DNA of 64,000 bases from Teredinibacter haidensis (GTDB lineage: Bacteria; Pseudomonadota; Gammaproteobacteria; Pseudomonadales; Cellvibrionaceae): assembly GCF_014211975.1 (NCBI RefSeq), contig NZ_CP060084.1, forward strand, positions 2,356,001 through 2,420,000, read 5' to 3'. This document shows, piece by piece, positions 45,904-54,719 of the stretch. The translations under genes were made by a program, and so were the position numbers. The first letter of the stretch is position 1, and each line of letters begins with the position of its first letter. The notes beneath the pieces were generated by a model. That model did no database searches, was not told where the DNA came from, and was given only the letters and a program-made list of their open reading frames with translations.

Positions 45904-46689
45904 ATGATCTTGATACCACAATCCGATACTAGAGCCTGTCGAAAAACCGAACCGTTCGCAGCGCATAGATGGGGGGTGCAGGTGTTAATCGCCACGTTTA
46001 CCTTATTGGCTGCCACGTCTGTATGGGCCGCCATGGAATACGAATCTATCGAGGCAATACGCTCGCAGGTACAGCACGAGCTGGAAACCCATTTTCAGCA
46101 ACGCTATCCCAACCTTGTGCTGGACGATACGCTGACTATCCAAACGGGGCAGTTAGATCGACGTTTACGATTAATAAAGTGCGATGGGAGCATCCATTTT
46201 GACATTAACGAGCTTCCCCACAGCAGTGCCAACGTAACGGTTAAAACCAGTTGTCGAACGAGCGTTCGCTGGACAATCTACGTTCCCGCCACTATCGGGA
46301 CCTATCGCGATGTGGTAATTGCTGCCCACAGTCTCGCAAAAGGTAGCCTCATTGCTTCAAGCGATCTGGGTACAAAGCGGATAAACACCGCTAAGCTAAC
46401 CGGTGGTCATGTTGAAAATAAGCAACGGCTAATAGGTTTGGAATTAAAACGTCCTATACGCGCGTCGGAAGTGATTAAACTAAACTTGGTGAAACAGCCG
46501 GATCTTGTCCGCAAGGGAGATACGGTTGTATTGAGGGTGAAATCTTCCGTGCTGAGCGTTGAAACGGAAGGCACCGCCCTTAGTAGCGGCCACAAGGGAG
46601 AACAGATACGCGTTCGTAATGACCGATCCAAACGCATTGTGGATGGACTGGTGATGGCCCCCGGCGAGGTGCAGGTCAATAGCTGGTAG
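45904..46689 (+). CDS. flgA: P-ring assembly chaperone FlgA
   Basis: 261 residues from the ATG at 45904, which has GGAG five bases upstream; an in-frame ATG 19 codons earlier (45847) lacks such a site and would spoil the signal peptide. Signal: GVQVLIATFTLLAATSVWA. The SAF-like C-terminal domain has YRDVVIAAHSLAKGSLIAS, ELKRPIRASEVIKLNLV and GEQIRVRNDRSKRIVDG. It chaperones FlgI in the periplasm. Divergent from cheV. Confidence 0.92.
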   Translation: MILIPQSDTRACRKTEPFAAHRWGVQVLIATFTLLAATSVWAAMEYESIEAIRSQVQHELETHFQQRYPNLVLDDTLTIQTGQLDRRLRLIKCDGSIHFDINELPHSSANVTVKTSCRTSVRWTIYVPATIGTYRDVVIAAHSLAKGSLIASSDLGTKRINTAKLTGGHVENKQRLIGLELKRPIRASEVIKLNLVKQPDLVRKGDTVVLRVKSSVLSVETEGTALSSGHKGEQIRVRNDRSKRIVDGLVMAPGEVQVNSW

Positions 46690-46736
46690 AAACGAAGAAG
46701 CCTCTAAACTTAGTGGAAATTCTTTGCATATAGGCC

Positions 46737-46763
46737 TAAAGCTTTTGTAGTGGTGGCCGACAC
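46737..46763 (+). promoter_or_regulatory. Sigma28 (FliA) promoter of flgM
   Basis: Plus strand: -35 box TAAAGCTT (46737-46744), 11-base spacer, -10 box GCCGACAC (46756-46763). The leader to flgM is about 55 bases. It makes FlgM part of the regulon it inhibits, as in Salmonella and Pseudomonas. Confidence 0.85.
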
Positions 46764-46822
46764 AGTGTTTGAGAGGCTCTGACGCCTCGTTAATTAGATA
46801 GAGATATTGGCGGGTAAATCCC

Positions 46823-47143
46823 ATGGTTATCGAACCCGGAAACGGCTTTAATACAAACAACTTGTCATCGGTTGGCACTGGCAAAGCACGCCAGGGCGGA
46901 GCGGTGGCGCCAGCTTCAAACAAACCTGAAGCTACGAACACTGGTGCACATTCAACATCTGATAGTGTTTCCCTGAGCACGGCAGGCCAGGCACTGGCAA
47001 AACTGGAAGCTCAGGCAGCCAACATCCCTGAGGTTGATTCGGCGAAAGTCGCTGAAATACGCACTGCGTTACAAAACGGTAGCTACAACATTGACCCAGA
47101 TGCTATCGCCAGCAAAATGATTGAGCAGGATAACCTGCTCTAG
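46823..47143 (+). CDS. flgM: Anti-sigma28 factor FlgM
   Basis: 106 residues. The N-terminal half is disordered (Asn/Gly/Thr/Ser-rich), as in exported FlgM. The C-terminal sigma28-binding part has TSDSVSLSTAGQALAKLEAQ and EIRTALQNGSYNIDPDAIAS-KMIEQDNLL. FlgM holds FliA until the hook is done and FlgM is exported. Downstream of flgA with its own sigma28 promoter. Confidence 0.93.
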   Translation: MVIEPGNGFNTNNLSSVGTGKARQGGAVAPASNKPEATNTGAHSTSDSVSLSTAGQALAKLEAQAANIPEVDSAKVAEIRTALQNGSYNIDPDAIASKMIEQDNLL

Positions 47144-47164
47144 CTCCACTTCCCTGCCATTTTC

Positions 47165-47180
47165 TGGCATAATTATTGCA
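47165..47180 (+). promoter_or_regulatory. Sigma54 promoter between flgM and flgN
   Basis: Plus-strand TGGCATAATTATTGCA is a full TGGCAY-N5-TTGCA match. The start near 47192 gives a leader of about 82 bases to flgN. It would allow flgN transcription without flgM. Confidence 0.7.
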
Positions 47181-47273
47181 TTACGTCTGTGTAGGCGTTT
47201 TTTTGACACTCTTTTTTTAGACTAGACTTCAAAAAAGCGGAACCCATTAACCAGCCCTTGCTGGAGAGCACAG

Positions 47274-47771
47274 ATGACAATGCAAATTTCTCCCCCCGAA
47301 CTTATCCAACAACTGCAACAGGATATTGCCGCCTGCGAGCAGTTGTTAAGCTTGTTGGAACAGGAACGTGAAGCATTAGGTGCTCGGGATATGGAAAAGC
47401 TGGACACCATAATCGAGCAAAAGGCCGTGCAGTTATCCGCGCTCGAAGCCAGCGCGCAAGCGCGCACGCTCTGGGCAAGGGAACATCTACAGCTCAACCC
47501 GGCGGATGAAAACGCAATGCGAACCGCCTGGCAGGAGATGCTCGACAGCGCAAACATCCCTCAATTAAGCAAAGCCTGGAGCCGGCTGAAAGAACTGCAG
47601 CTAGCCTGTAAAGACGCCAATGAAGTTAACGGAAAAATCCTCTCCCGAAACCAAAAAACCTTTGGTCGCCTTTTAGATATCGTTCGTGGTCAAACGGCGA
47701 CCCCAAACCTCTACTCCGCCGCAGGAAAATCCACCAGCAACCATATCTCACACAAAGTGGGCGAAGCCTAA
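47274..47771 (+). CDS. flgN: Flagellar export chaperone FlgN
   Basis: 165 residues, helical. The N-terminal LIQQLQQDIAACEQLLSLLE and EREALGARDMEKLDTIIEQK are the FlgN pattern; the C-terminus has NGKILSRNQKTFGRLLDIVRG. FlgN binds FlgK and FlgL before export. GGAG lies 10 bases upstream of the ATG. Confidence 0.92.
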   Translation: MTMQISPPELIQQLQQDIAACEQLLSLLEQEREALGARDMEKLDTIIEQKAVQLSALEASAQARTLWAREHLQLNPADENAMRTAWQEMLDSANIPQLSKAWSRLKELQLACKDANEVNGKILSRNQKTFGRLLDIVRGQTATPNLYSAAGKSTSNHISHKVGEA

Positions 47772-47818
47772 TACGCCCCGAAAAACCCTTACTTCGTTAA
47801 TAAACTGTCAAGCCTGGT

Positions 47819-47846
47819 TTGACTGCAATCCAGTTTGCAGTATCAT
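47819..47846 (+). promoter_or_regulatory. Sigma70 promoter of tRNA-Arg
   Basis: TTGACT (47819-47824), a 16-base spacer and TATCAT (47841-47846), followed by a GC-rich discriminator (GGCGCGCC) typical of growth-rate-controlled stable RNA promoters. Confidence 0.75.
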
Positions 47847-47873
47847 ACGGCGCGCCTGGATTCGGTATCCCCC

Positions 47874-47950
47874 CCTCCCTTAGCTCAGCTGGATAGAGCG
47901 TCCCCCTCCTAAGGGGAAGGCCTCAGGTTCAAATCCTGAAGGGAGGGCCA
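47874..47950 (+). tRNA. tRNA-Arg (anticodon CCU)
   Basis: A full cloverleaf can be drawn: acceptor CCTCCCT/AGGGAGG, D stem GCTC/GAGC, anticodon stem TCCCC/GGGGA with loop CTCCTAA (anticodon CCT), variable loop AGGCC, T stem TCAGG/CCTGA with TTCAAAT, discriminator G and encoded CCA. It reads AGG codons. tRNA genes of this type are common integration sites, but no integrase or repeated 3' end is seen here. Confidence 0.95.
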
Positions 47951-47968
47951 TTTAAAAAACTCGCCTAC

Positions 47969-48682
47969 ATGAATTTATTACTGTTAAGACCGGAACAATT
48001 TCAGTCAGAGTCACGGGTAGTGCTAACACCACTACAACGGGCACATGTAACGAATATTTTGAAATCTGAGCTAGGTGATAAACTGCGCGTAGGTCTACTT
48101 AACGGCGATATGGGTACAGCACAATTGACCAGTTTGGACGAGAAGGCCACGGTTGATATTCTCCAGCTGAGCACACCACCACCACCACCGCTCCCCCTTA
48201 CGTTAATCCTCGCACTACCACGCCCACAAATGATTAAACGCATCATGCAAACGGTTGCTTGCATGGGCGTAGAGAAGTTGTGTTTGATTCAAACATCGAA
48301 AGTTGAAAAAAGTTTTTGGCAATCGCCGTCGATTACCGATGACGCTATTCGCGAACATTTGATTTTGGGGCTGGAACAAGGGGTCGCCACACAATTGCCC
48401 CTGGTAGAAAAATTCCAGCGATTTCGACCTTTTGTAGAAGATATCCTGCCAACATTTCCTTCTGAAAATCACAAGTTGATCGCCCACCCTGGCCCCTATA
48501 CCCCCTGCCCGCGCTTAAGCTCTTCAGACAGCGCAATTCTGACGATTGGCCCGGAAGGTGGTTTTACCGAAAAAGAAGTGACCTATTTTATTAAGGAAGG
48601 CTTTACCCCTATTCAAATCGGGGCCCGCATACTGAAAGTAGAAACTGCAGTAACGGCATTACTGGCGAAAATATACCATTAA
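47969..48682 (+). CDS. rsmE: 16S rRNA (uracil1498-N3)-methyltransferase RsmE
   Basis: 237 residues. N-terminal PUA-like region followed by a SPOUT domain with VEKLCLIQTSKVEKSFW, ILTIGPEGGFTEKEV (knot motif) and RILKVETAVTALLAKI. The enzyme methylates U1498 of 16S rRNA. It starts 19 bases after the tRNA and faces the GGDEF-EAL gene tail to tail with a 16-base gap. A Pro-rich stretch (PPPPPLPL) near residue 70-78 is unusual but not disruptive. Confidence 0.93.
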   Translation: MNLLLLRPEQFQSESRVVLTPLQRAHVTNILKSELGDKLRVGLLNGDMGTAQLTSLDEKATVDILQLSTPPPPPLPLTLILALPRPQMIKRIMQTVACMGVEKLCLIQTSKVEKSFWQSPSITDDAIREHLILGLEQGVATQLPLVEKFQRFRPFVEDILPTFPSENHKLIAHPGPYTPCPRLSSSDSAILTIGPEGGFTEKEVTYFIKEGFTPIQIGARILKVETAVTALLAKIYH

Positions 48683-48698
48683 GCCGCTATTTTTCACC

Positions 48699-51140
48699 CT
48701 ATATTTGGATAAATCGCTTTTCTAAAAGCAACTCAAACTGGTTGGGATTTATCGGCCGGCTGGCTAAATAACCCTGATAGTAGCGACAACCATATTCACG
48801 AATAAGATCCAGCTGCTCTCGTGTTTCCACCCCCTCGGCAACAACATCCAGCCCCAACAAGTTACCCATTGCGCTGATAGTTTCGACCAATATGCGATCG
48901 TTTCGATCTTCCGAAATATCCCGCACAAAACTTTGATCTATCTTTAAAATGGCGACCGGTAATTTTTTCAAATAGCTGATGGATGAGTAACCAGTACCAA
49001 AATCGTCCAAGGCAAAATTAATGCCGCGCGACTGAAGCGTCGACATGGTGCTAATGGTCTCTTCCAGGTTGTGAATAACAATCCCTTCGGTAATTTCCAT
49101 TTCCAGCATCTCAGCAGAAAAATCTTCCTGCTCCAGCAAATGTTTTACGTCGTCCACAAATTGCGTAGAACGGAATTGACGGGGGCTTATATTGACCCCT
49201 AAGCGCATAGTTTTGCTCCACAGCCCCATATGCTGCCATTCTTTTACTTGCTTTAGAGAGCGTTCTATAACCCACATGCCCACTTGTACAATTAAGCCAG
49301 AGGTCTCCAGAATGGGTATAAATTCTCCCGGTGAAATCATCCCCCGTTCCGGGTGATCCCAGCGCAATAAGGCTTCAGCTCCCACAATCGCACCGGTAAC
49401 CACATTTACCCGCGGCTGGAAGTGCAGGTGAAAGGCGTCCATCTCCAAAGCGCGGTGTAAATCACCTTCCATTACCAAAACATTGCGCGCTTTATCTGCC
49501 ATATACTTATTGAAGAACTGAATGGCATCCCGCCCCTGCTCTTTGACTTGGTACATGGCTGTATCGGCGTAGCGCAGTAACTCGTGTACACCGGCGTCTT
49601 CTTCCGGGTATATCACTATCCCCACGCTACAGGTTACGTGGAGTTCGAGATCGTTATAAAAATGTGGCTCTGATACATGCGCACGAATACGCTCGCCGCT
49701 TTCTTCAGCTTGAAGCAATGCCGAGGCAAGGTCGCGCCCGAGGTTTGTTAGCACAACAACGAATTCATCTCCCCCCAAGCGCACCACAACATCGTCCTCT
49801 GTTGCGATAGCCATTAAGCGCTGGGACACATGTTTTAACACTCCATCTCCAGCGGGGTGACCAAGGGAATCATTAATATATTTAAATTGGTCAAGATCGA
49901 TAAACAGCAGAGCACCATAGATTTTATTACGCGCGGACTTACGAACTTCCTCTTCCAGGCGTTCGACCAGGTAACTGCGGTTGGGCAGGTCGGTAAGCGC
50001 GTCGTGGTAAGCCATATGCTCCATTTGCGCCTGAGCCATTTTCAATTCGGTAATGTCAGAAGAAACGACCAGAGCAACCACTTCATCATAAAACTCCATC
50101 GGCATCACATGCGTATGCATGCTGTGCTCTTCCCCCTCGGCGCCGACCCATTTTTCTTCCCATATTTGTGCGCTGATTCTAGATTTAATCACCTCCGTAT
50201 CGAGCATTGTCACTTCTATGGGGTCGGTATAAAAAAAGTCAGCAAAATCGCTAATATGAGATCCGCGCATCGCCTCGGGCGAGGTTTGCAGAAAATCAGC
50301 CAGGGCCTTATTGGCAAAGATGTAATGACCTTCCCGGTTACGAGCACCCACCCACACAGGCAGGCTGTCGATAATCTGACGCACATGCTCTTCACTTTTT
50401 CGTAACACAACCTCCACTGCGCGCCTTTTCGCCAGAGCGAGATCAACCGCATCCAGTAGTTGGTTACCGCTGTTAACGAGCTGCTTTAGCTCGTCATCTC
50501 TACTGTGGCCAGAGAGCGAGAGGCGCTGTTCACCAGGGCTTCCGGGGTTGATGCGCTTAATTTGCGTAGCAATACTAATAAGTGGCTTGGTCAGTAGATA
50601 GTGGAATGCAACGAAAAGAATGGAGACCAGCATAAAGCTGCGAATAAGCCCAATAATAATGACGACTGCTGACTGGGTATAAAACGAGCTAAACGCCGCG
50701 TCCATATCCACTTCAAACTTGATCTGCCCGTGCTCTCCATCGTCTCCATGGCCGGGGATATAAAGAGGAGAGCTGTACGACGTCAAGTGTTCGGTAATCT
50801 GGTGCGTAAGCCAAGTCGTATTACTTTCGCGAGGAATCCGTTTGGATTCGGCTATCACGTTACCCAGTTCATCCTCGATGGTAACGGCCACGATAAAATC
50901 GTTGACCATTATGCCTTCCGCCACCTCGTTGGCGAGCATATTATCCAGCGTATGAATCGCCCTCGCAGCAGGAGGCGTAGACATATCCGTAATGCTAACA
51001 ATCTGGTTGTTTACGGCTGTTGATTTGGCGCTGAAATCAAAATAAATCTGAACGGCACTCATCAAAGTGCCAATCAGTAAGGCGATAATGACCCCTAATT
51101 TAGCCAGTCGGAATGATATGCCGTGGAAAAATCCTTGCAC
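48699..51140 (-). CDS. Membrane-bound PAS-GGDEF-EAL c-di-GMP signalling protein
   Basis: 813 residues from a GTG start. Two membrane helices (about 13-35 and 155-182) flank a periplasmic sensor region of about 120 residues. HAMP-like and PAS domains follow (about 185-385), then GGDEF with intact RLGGDEF near residue 457 and EAL with EALLRW near 588 plus DDFGTGYSSISYLK. Both catalytic signatures are complete, so it could make or break c-di-GMP. A role in motility control is plausible because FleQ and a PilZ protein are encoded nearby, but nothing here ties it to them. Confidence 0.93.
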   Translation of the reverse strand: MQGFFHGISFRLAKLGVIIALLIGTLMSAVQIYFDFSAKSTAVNNQIVSITDMSTPPAARAIHTLDNMLANEVAEGIMVNDFIVAVTIEDELGNVIAESKRIPRESNTTWLTHQITEHLTSYSSPLYIPGHGDDGEHGQIKFEVDMDAAFSSFYTQSAVVIIIGLIRSFMLVSILFVAFHYLLTKPLISIATQIKRINPGSPGEQRLSLSGHSRDDELKQLVNSGNQLLDAVDLALAKRRAVEVVLRKSEEHVRQIIDSLPVWVGARNREGHYIFANKALADFLQTSPEAMRGSHISDFADFFYTDPIEVTMLDTEVIKSRISAQIWEEKWVGAEGEEHSMHTHVMPMEFYDEVVALVVSSDITELKMAQAQMEHMAYHDALTDLPNRSYLVERLEEEVRKSARNKIYGALLFIDLDQFKYINDSLGHPAGDGVLKHVSQRLMAIATEDDVVVRLGGDEFVVVLTNLGRDLASALLQAEESGERIRAHVSEPHFYNDLELHVTCSVGIVIYPEEDAGVHELLRYADTAMYQVKEQGRDAIQFFNKYMADKARNVLVMEGDLHRALEMDAFHLHFQPRVNVVTGAIVGAEALLRWDHPERGMISPGEFIPILETSGLIVQVGMWVIERSLKQVKEWQHMGLWSKTMRLGVNISPRQFRSTQFVDDVKHLLEQEDFSAEMLEMEITEGIVIHNLEETISTMSTLQSRGINFALDDFGTGYSSISYLKKLPVAILKIDQSFVRDISEDRNDRILVETISAMGNLLGLDVVAEGVETREQLDLIREYGCRYYQGYLASRPINPNQFELLLEKRFIQI

Positions 51141-51384
51141 TATTAACCCATTTCACTTCAGTAAAGACAGTATTACAGCGCCACGTGGATATTCTATATT
51201 CCTCGTACCTTGCTCAGCCTCCTGATCGCGCCCCACTTCACTGGAGCTGCAGCAGAAAACTCTTTTGCACTGCAACGTTTGTTATTCTTTTAGTTTAGCT
51301 ACTAATTATTATCTGTGGCGGCTAAATCTCCATCTTTCCGTGTGTACTCCAACCGGGTAGGCTAAGCGTTGACACGTATCACTG

Positions 51385-52287
51385 CTAACCCAAAGACAGC
51401 GCATCGATAAATTGAACGGCCGGAGCTAAGGGTAGTTCCTTCTCGGAATTATCGCTACTACTTGCGGCAGAATGAGCACTTTCACCACTTCGATCCAGCA
51501 TTAAGTCACGAAAATTGAATATCTTATTGTCTGCCAGTTGTGATGGTGATACACGCTGAATAGCAGAAAAAATCGTTTCCACTCGTCCCGGGTATTGTTT
51601 ATCCCAATCCGTAAGCATCTGTTTTATAACCTGACGCTGTAAATTCTCCTGCGAACCGCATAGGTTACAGGGAATAATGGGAAACTGCTTCGCCTCGGCG
51701 AAGGCTTCCAGATCAGGTTCTGTACAATAGGCCATTGGACGAATAATGATATTGCGCTTGTCATCCGCCAGCAATTTTGGCGGCATAGCCTTTAACCCGC
51801 CACCGTAAAACAGATTCAGAAAGAGTGTTTCAACAATATCGTCACGATGATGTCCCAACGCGATTTTTGTTGCACCAATCTCCTCGGCAAAGCCATAGAG
51901 CGTACCTCGACGTAAGCGCGAACATAGACCGCAGGTAGTTTTCCCCTCGGGAATCACCGATTTCACAACACTGTAGGTGTCTTTCTCAATAATATGATAG
52001 GGAATACCTAGCGAATCCAAATACTGTGGCAACACATGTTCGGGGAAACCCGGCTGCTTTTGGTCGAGGTTCACAGCAACAAGCTCGAAATCGATGGGTG
52101 CGGTTCGCTGCAGCCCCATCAGTATTTCAAGCATACCGAAAGAGTCCTTCCCCCCTGACAAGCACACCATCACCTTGTCGCCCGCTTCGATCATATTGTA
52201 ATCAGCAATAGCCTTTCCCGCGTTTCGGCGAAGGCGTTTCTGTAACTTGTTGAATTCTATTCGATTTTTTCGCGCCGGCTGATCCAA
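51385..52287 (-). CDS. ttcA: tRNA 2-thiocytidine synthetase TtcA
   Basis: 300 residues from a TTG start with GGGAG upstream. PP-loop SGGKDS (44-49), the CxxC pair C119/C122 in CGLCSRLRRG, GHHRDDIVETLFLN, and C207/C210 in CNLCGS that help bind the iron-sulphur cluster. TtcA thiolates C32 of some tRNAs. Standalone gene. Confidence 0.95.
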   Translation of the reverse strand: MDQPARKNRIEFNKLQKRLRRNAGKAIADYNMIEAGDKVMVCLSGGKDSFGMLEILMGLQRTAPIDFELVAVNLDQKQPGFPEHVLPQYLDSLGIPYHIIEKDTYSVVKSVIPEGKTTCGLCSRLRRGTLYGFAEEIGATKIALGHHRDDIVETLFLNLFYGGGLKAMPPKLLADDKRNIIIRPMAYCTEPDLEAFAEAKQFPIIPCNLCGSQENLQRQVIKQMLTDWDKQYPGRVETIFSAIQRVSPSQLADNKIFNFRDLMLDRSGESAHSAASSSDNSEKELPLAPAVQFIDALSLG

Positions 52288-52509
52288 ACAACAACTCCCA
52301 AGGTCTTGTAGATAGAAAGCCCACTATTGTACGGTTTTTGCCCTGAACAGGGAATTATTGCCCTACAAGGCAAGCCATTGCCGCAATTTCTGGGACAAAA
52401 CCAGACCGTAGTCGACGAAGAAAACCTTCATATTCGATGCAAAGCAAGAGGACTACAGGTAAGCAATAAAAAACACGGCTAATGCCCTTCTACCGGCATA
52501 GGCCTTGCA

Positions 52510-53340
52510 GTGTCCCTATACAACAGCAAACGCCCCGCTTACTCGAAGGAAGCAAGACGTACCATGGCCCGCACCCTAGCACTTCATCCACACCGCCCTC
52601 AACACGATGAAACCAAAAGCGACTGGAAACTATGGGAAGCCGACATACTGGTTGAATACGGGCTAAATCACCACTTTGTCACGGTTTATAACCCAACCAG
52701 CGGCGATACCTCGCAAAGTTTTATTCACGGCTTTGACCTAAAAAACTCTCTTATTCTTCTAGACGGTCTCTACCCACGGCCGACAAAGCACCTACAAAGC
52801 CGCAACCCTTTGTGGCTACAGATCCCATGCACTCACGGCTTCTTTAATCTGCAGGTAAGCTTGGTGGAAACTGACGGTTATCGGGGCAGTGAATTGCTCA
52901 CCGTAAAGGTCTTATCAACCGAGCTGAGCCATAACCGACGATGGAACACCCGTGTGTATTTTGATGCCCGTCAGGGACCAAAAGTAGAGCTGCAATTGGA
53001 CCTTCAACCGATACAAACAGCCTTCATTTCCAACCTCAGCCGAAAAGGCGCTCTACTCGAAATTTACGGTAAAGATATTAAAAACGCTCTGAACCCTAAA
53101 AAAGTCATTCGCGGGTTATTTTGTTTTAATCAGCAATTCCAACTGTCACTCGAGGCGTCGGTCAAACAGTGCCGATTCTTACGTACCCCCTGCTGCCATA
53201 CCCAGCTTCGTCTGCAGTTTAATTTGCCTAACGATGAGCAACAGGCCCAACTGGAAACCTTTATCGATGCGATAGCATCGCCTCACAGCTTTGGGAGTTT
53301 TTCAAGCTCCAACGATCAGCATAAATTTGCTGTAGCCTAG
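52510..53340 (+). CDS. PilZ-domain c-di-GMP-binding protein
   Basis: 276 residues with a GTG start; an ATG at 52564 (MARTLALHPHRP) is an equally possible start. The first 130 residues look like a YcgR-N-type beta region (LWLQIPCTHGFFNLQVSLVE). The PilZ domain has the two c-di-GMP motifs: RWNTR (R-x3-R) near 143-147 and NLSRKG (N-x-S-x2-G) near 175-180. YcgR-like proteins brake the flagellar motor; whether this one does is inference from fold and neighbourhood. It lies 53 bases before bioA. Confidence 0.75.
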   Translation: MSLYNSKRPAYSKEARRTMARTLALHPHRPQHDETKSDWKLWEADILVEYGLNHHFVTVYNPTSGDTSQSFIHGFDLKNSLILLDGLYPRPTKHLQSRNPLWLQIPCTHGFFNLQVSLVETDGYRGSELLTVKVLSTELSHNRRWNTRVYFDARQGPKVELQLDLQPIQTAFISNLSRKGALLEIYGKDIKNALNPKKVIRGLFCFNQQFQLSLEASVKQCRFLRTPCCHTQLRLQFNLPNDEQQAQLETFIDAIASPHSFGSFSSSNDQHKFAVA

Positions 53341-53393
53341 CGCTCTATGTCGTTACAATGCACGGCAAAAGACTTACAGGCGACAGGTAATCT

Positions 53394-54680
53394 ATGTCAC
53401 TCAGCCAAGAGCAAATTCTAGAGATTGATAAAAACCATATTTGGCATCCTTACTCTTCCATCAATTCCACTCAGGAACTCTACGCGGTGGAGTCCTGTTC
53501 CGGCGTTAGTATCCGCTTGAAAGATGGGCGGGAACTCATTGATGGTATGGCCTCCTGGTGGAGTATGATCCACGGCTACAATCACCCCGAACTAAATCAG
53601 GCCATTCACAGGCAACTGGAAAGCACCGCTCATGTTATGTTCGGTGGTCTTACCCACGAACCGGCAGCGCAATTGGCGCAAACACTTGTCGAGATTTCAC
53701 CACGCGATTTGGAACAGGTTTTCTTTTGCGATTCCGGCTCGGTAGCCGTAGAAGTGGCGTTAAAGATGGCCGTTCAATACTGGCACGCCAAGGGACTTCC
53801 ACAGAAACATAAAATCCTCAGCCTTAGAAGCGGATACCACGGTGATACGTTTGGCGCGATGTCTGTCTGCGACCCCGAAACCGGTATGCATCAACTTTTT
53901 AATGGCGTGCTCGCCGAACAGTTATTTAGTGAGGCTCCAGGTTGTAAATTTGATCAACCCTGGGATGATCGATATATCCAGGATATCCAGCAGCAACTTG
54001 AGCAACACCACCAACAGTTGGCGGCTGTAATTCTAGAGCCCATCGTGCAGGGTGCCGGTGGAATGCGTTTCTACTCGCCGGAATACCTGCGCAGAGTAAA
54101 ACAACTATGTGCGCATTTCGATGTTCTCTTGATTGCCGACGAAATTGCCACCGGTTTTGGCCGCGCAGGAAAACTCTTCGCCTGTGAATTTGCCGACATA
54201 TCACCAGATATACTTTGCCTCGGTAAAGCCTTAACCGGCGGTTACCTCACGCTGGCAGCAACACTTTGTACAAACGCAGTAGCCGAAACCATCTGTGCGG
54301 GCGAAGCCGGTTGTTTTATGCATGGCCCAACATTTATGGCAAACCCGCTGGCCTGCGCAGTGGCAAACAAGAGTATCGAGCTGTTACTGAAGAGCCCCTG
54401 GCAAGAAAAAATTCGTGATATTGAAAAAGGCTTGCGCGGCGGCCTAGCGCCCTGCTCCGAATTACAATCCGTTGCAGATGTCCGCTGTTTAGGCGCCATT
54501 GGTGTTGTTGAAATGAAAGAACCGGTGGATATGGCCAGGATTACACCGGCATTTGTGCAACAAGGTGTGTGGGTAAGACCTTTCGGCACGCGGGTCTATG
54601 TTATGCCTCCCTACTGCATAACGACAGAGCAACTAACAACCTTGACCGACGCGATTTTTCAGGTGCTTAGCCATCATTAG
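53394..54680 (+). CDS. bioA: Adenosylmethionine-8-amino-7-oxononanoate aminotransferase
   Basis: 428 residues. IWHPYSSINSTQELYAVESC, GMASWWSMIHGYNHPELNQA, FCDSGSVAVEVALKMAVQYW and RSGYHGDTFGAMSVCDP are BioA blocks. The PLP lysine is near residue 278 in LCLGKALTGGYLTLAATL. It makes 7,8-diaminopelargonate in biotin synthesis with SAM as amino donor. No other bio genes are in the window. Its end forms a hairpin with the convergent gene. Confidence 0.96.
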   Translation: MSLSQEQILEIDKNHIWHPYSSINSTQELYAVESCSGVSIRLKDGRELIDGMASWWSMIHGYNHPELNQAIHRQLESTAHVMFGGLTHEPAAQLAQTLVEISPRDLEQVFFCDSGSVAVEVALKMAVQYWHAKGLPQKHKILSLRSGYHGDTFGAMSVCDPETGMHQLFNGVLAEQLFSEAPGCKFDQPWDDRYIQDIQQQLEQHHQQLAAVILEPIVQGAGGMRFYSPEYLRRVKQLCAHFDVLLIADEIATGFGRAGKLFACEFADISPDILCLGKALTGGYLTLAATLCTNAVAETICAGEAGCFMHGPTFMANPLACAVANKSIELLLKSPWQEKIRDIEKGLRGGLAPCSELQSVADVRCLGAIGVVEMKEPVDMARITPAFVQQGVWVRPFGTRVYVMPPYCITTEQLTTLTDAIFQVLSHH

Positions 54681-54688
54681 AAAGGTTG

Positions 54689-54719
54689 TTGCTCCTGCCC
54701 TCACGGGTTGCAGGAGCAA
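54689..54719. terminator. Hairpin between convergent bioA and the PP2C regulator gene
   Basis: TTGCTCCTGC (54689-54698) and GCAGGAGCAA (54710-54719) make a perfect 10-bp stem with an 11-base loop. No T run follows on either strand. It is placed as a shared terminator for two convergent genes, and the stop codon of the minus-strand gene is in the loop. Confidence 0.55.

Noticed and set aside
47874..47950. tRNA-Arg as an attachment site of an integrated element
   Set aside because: No integrase, no repeat of the tRNA 3' end and only housekeeping or flagellar genes around it.
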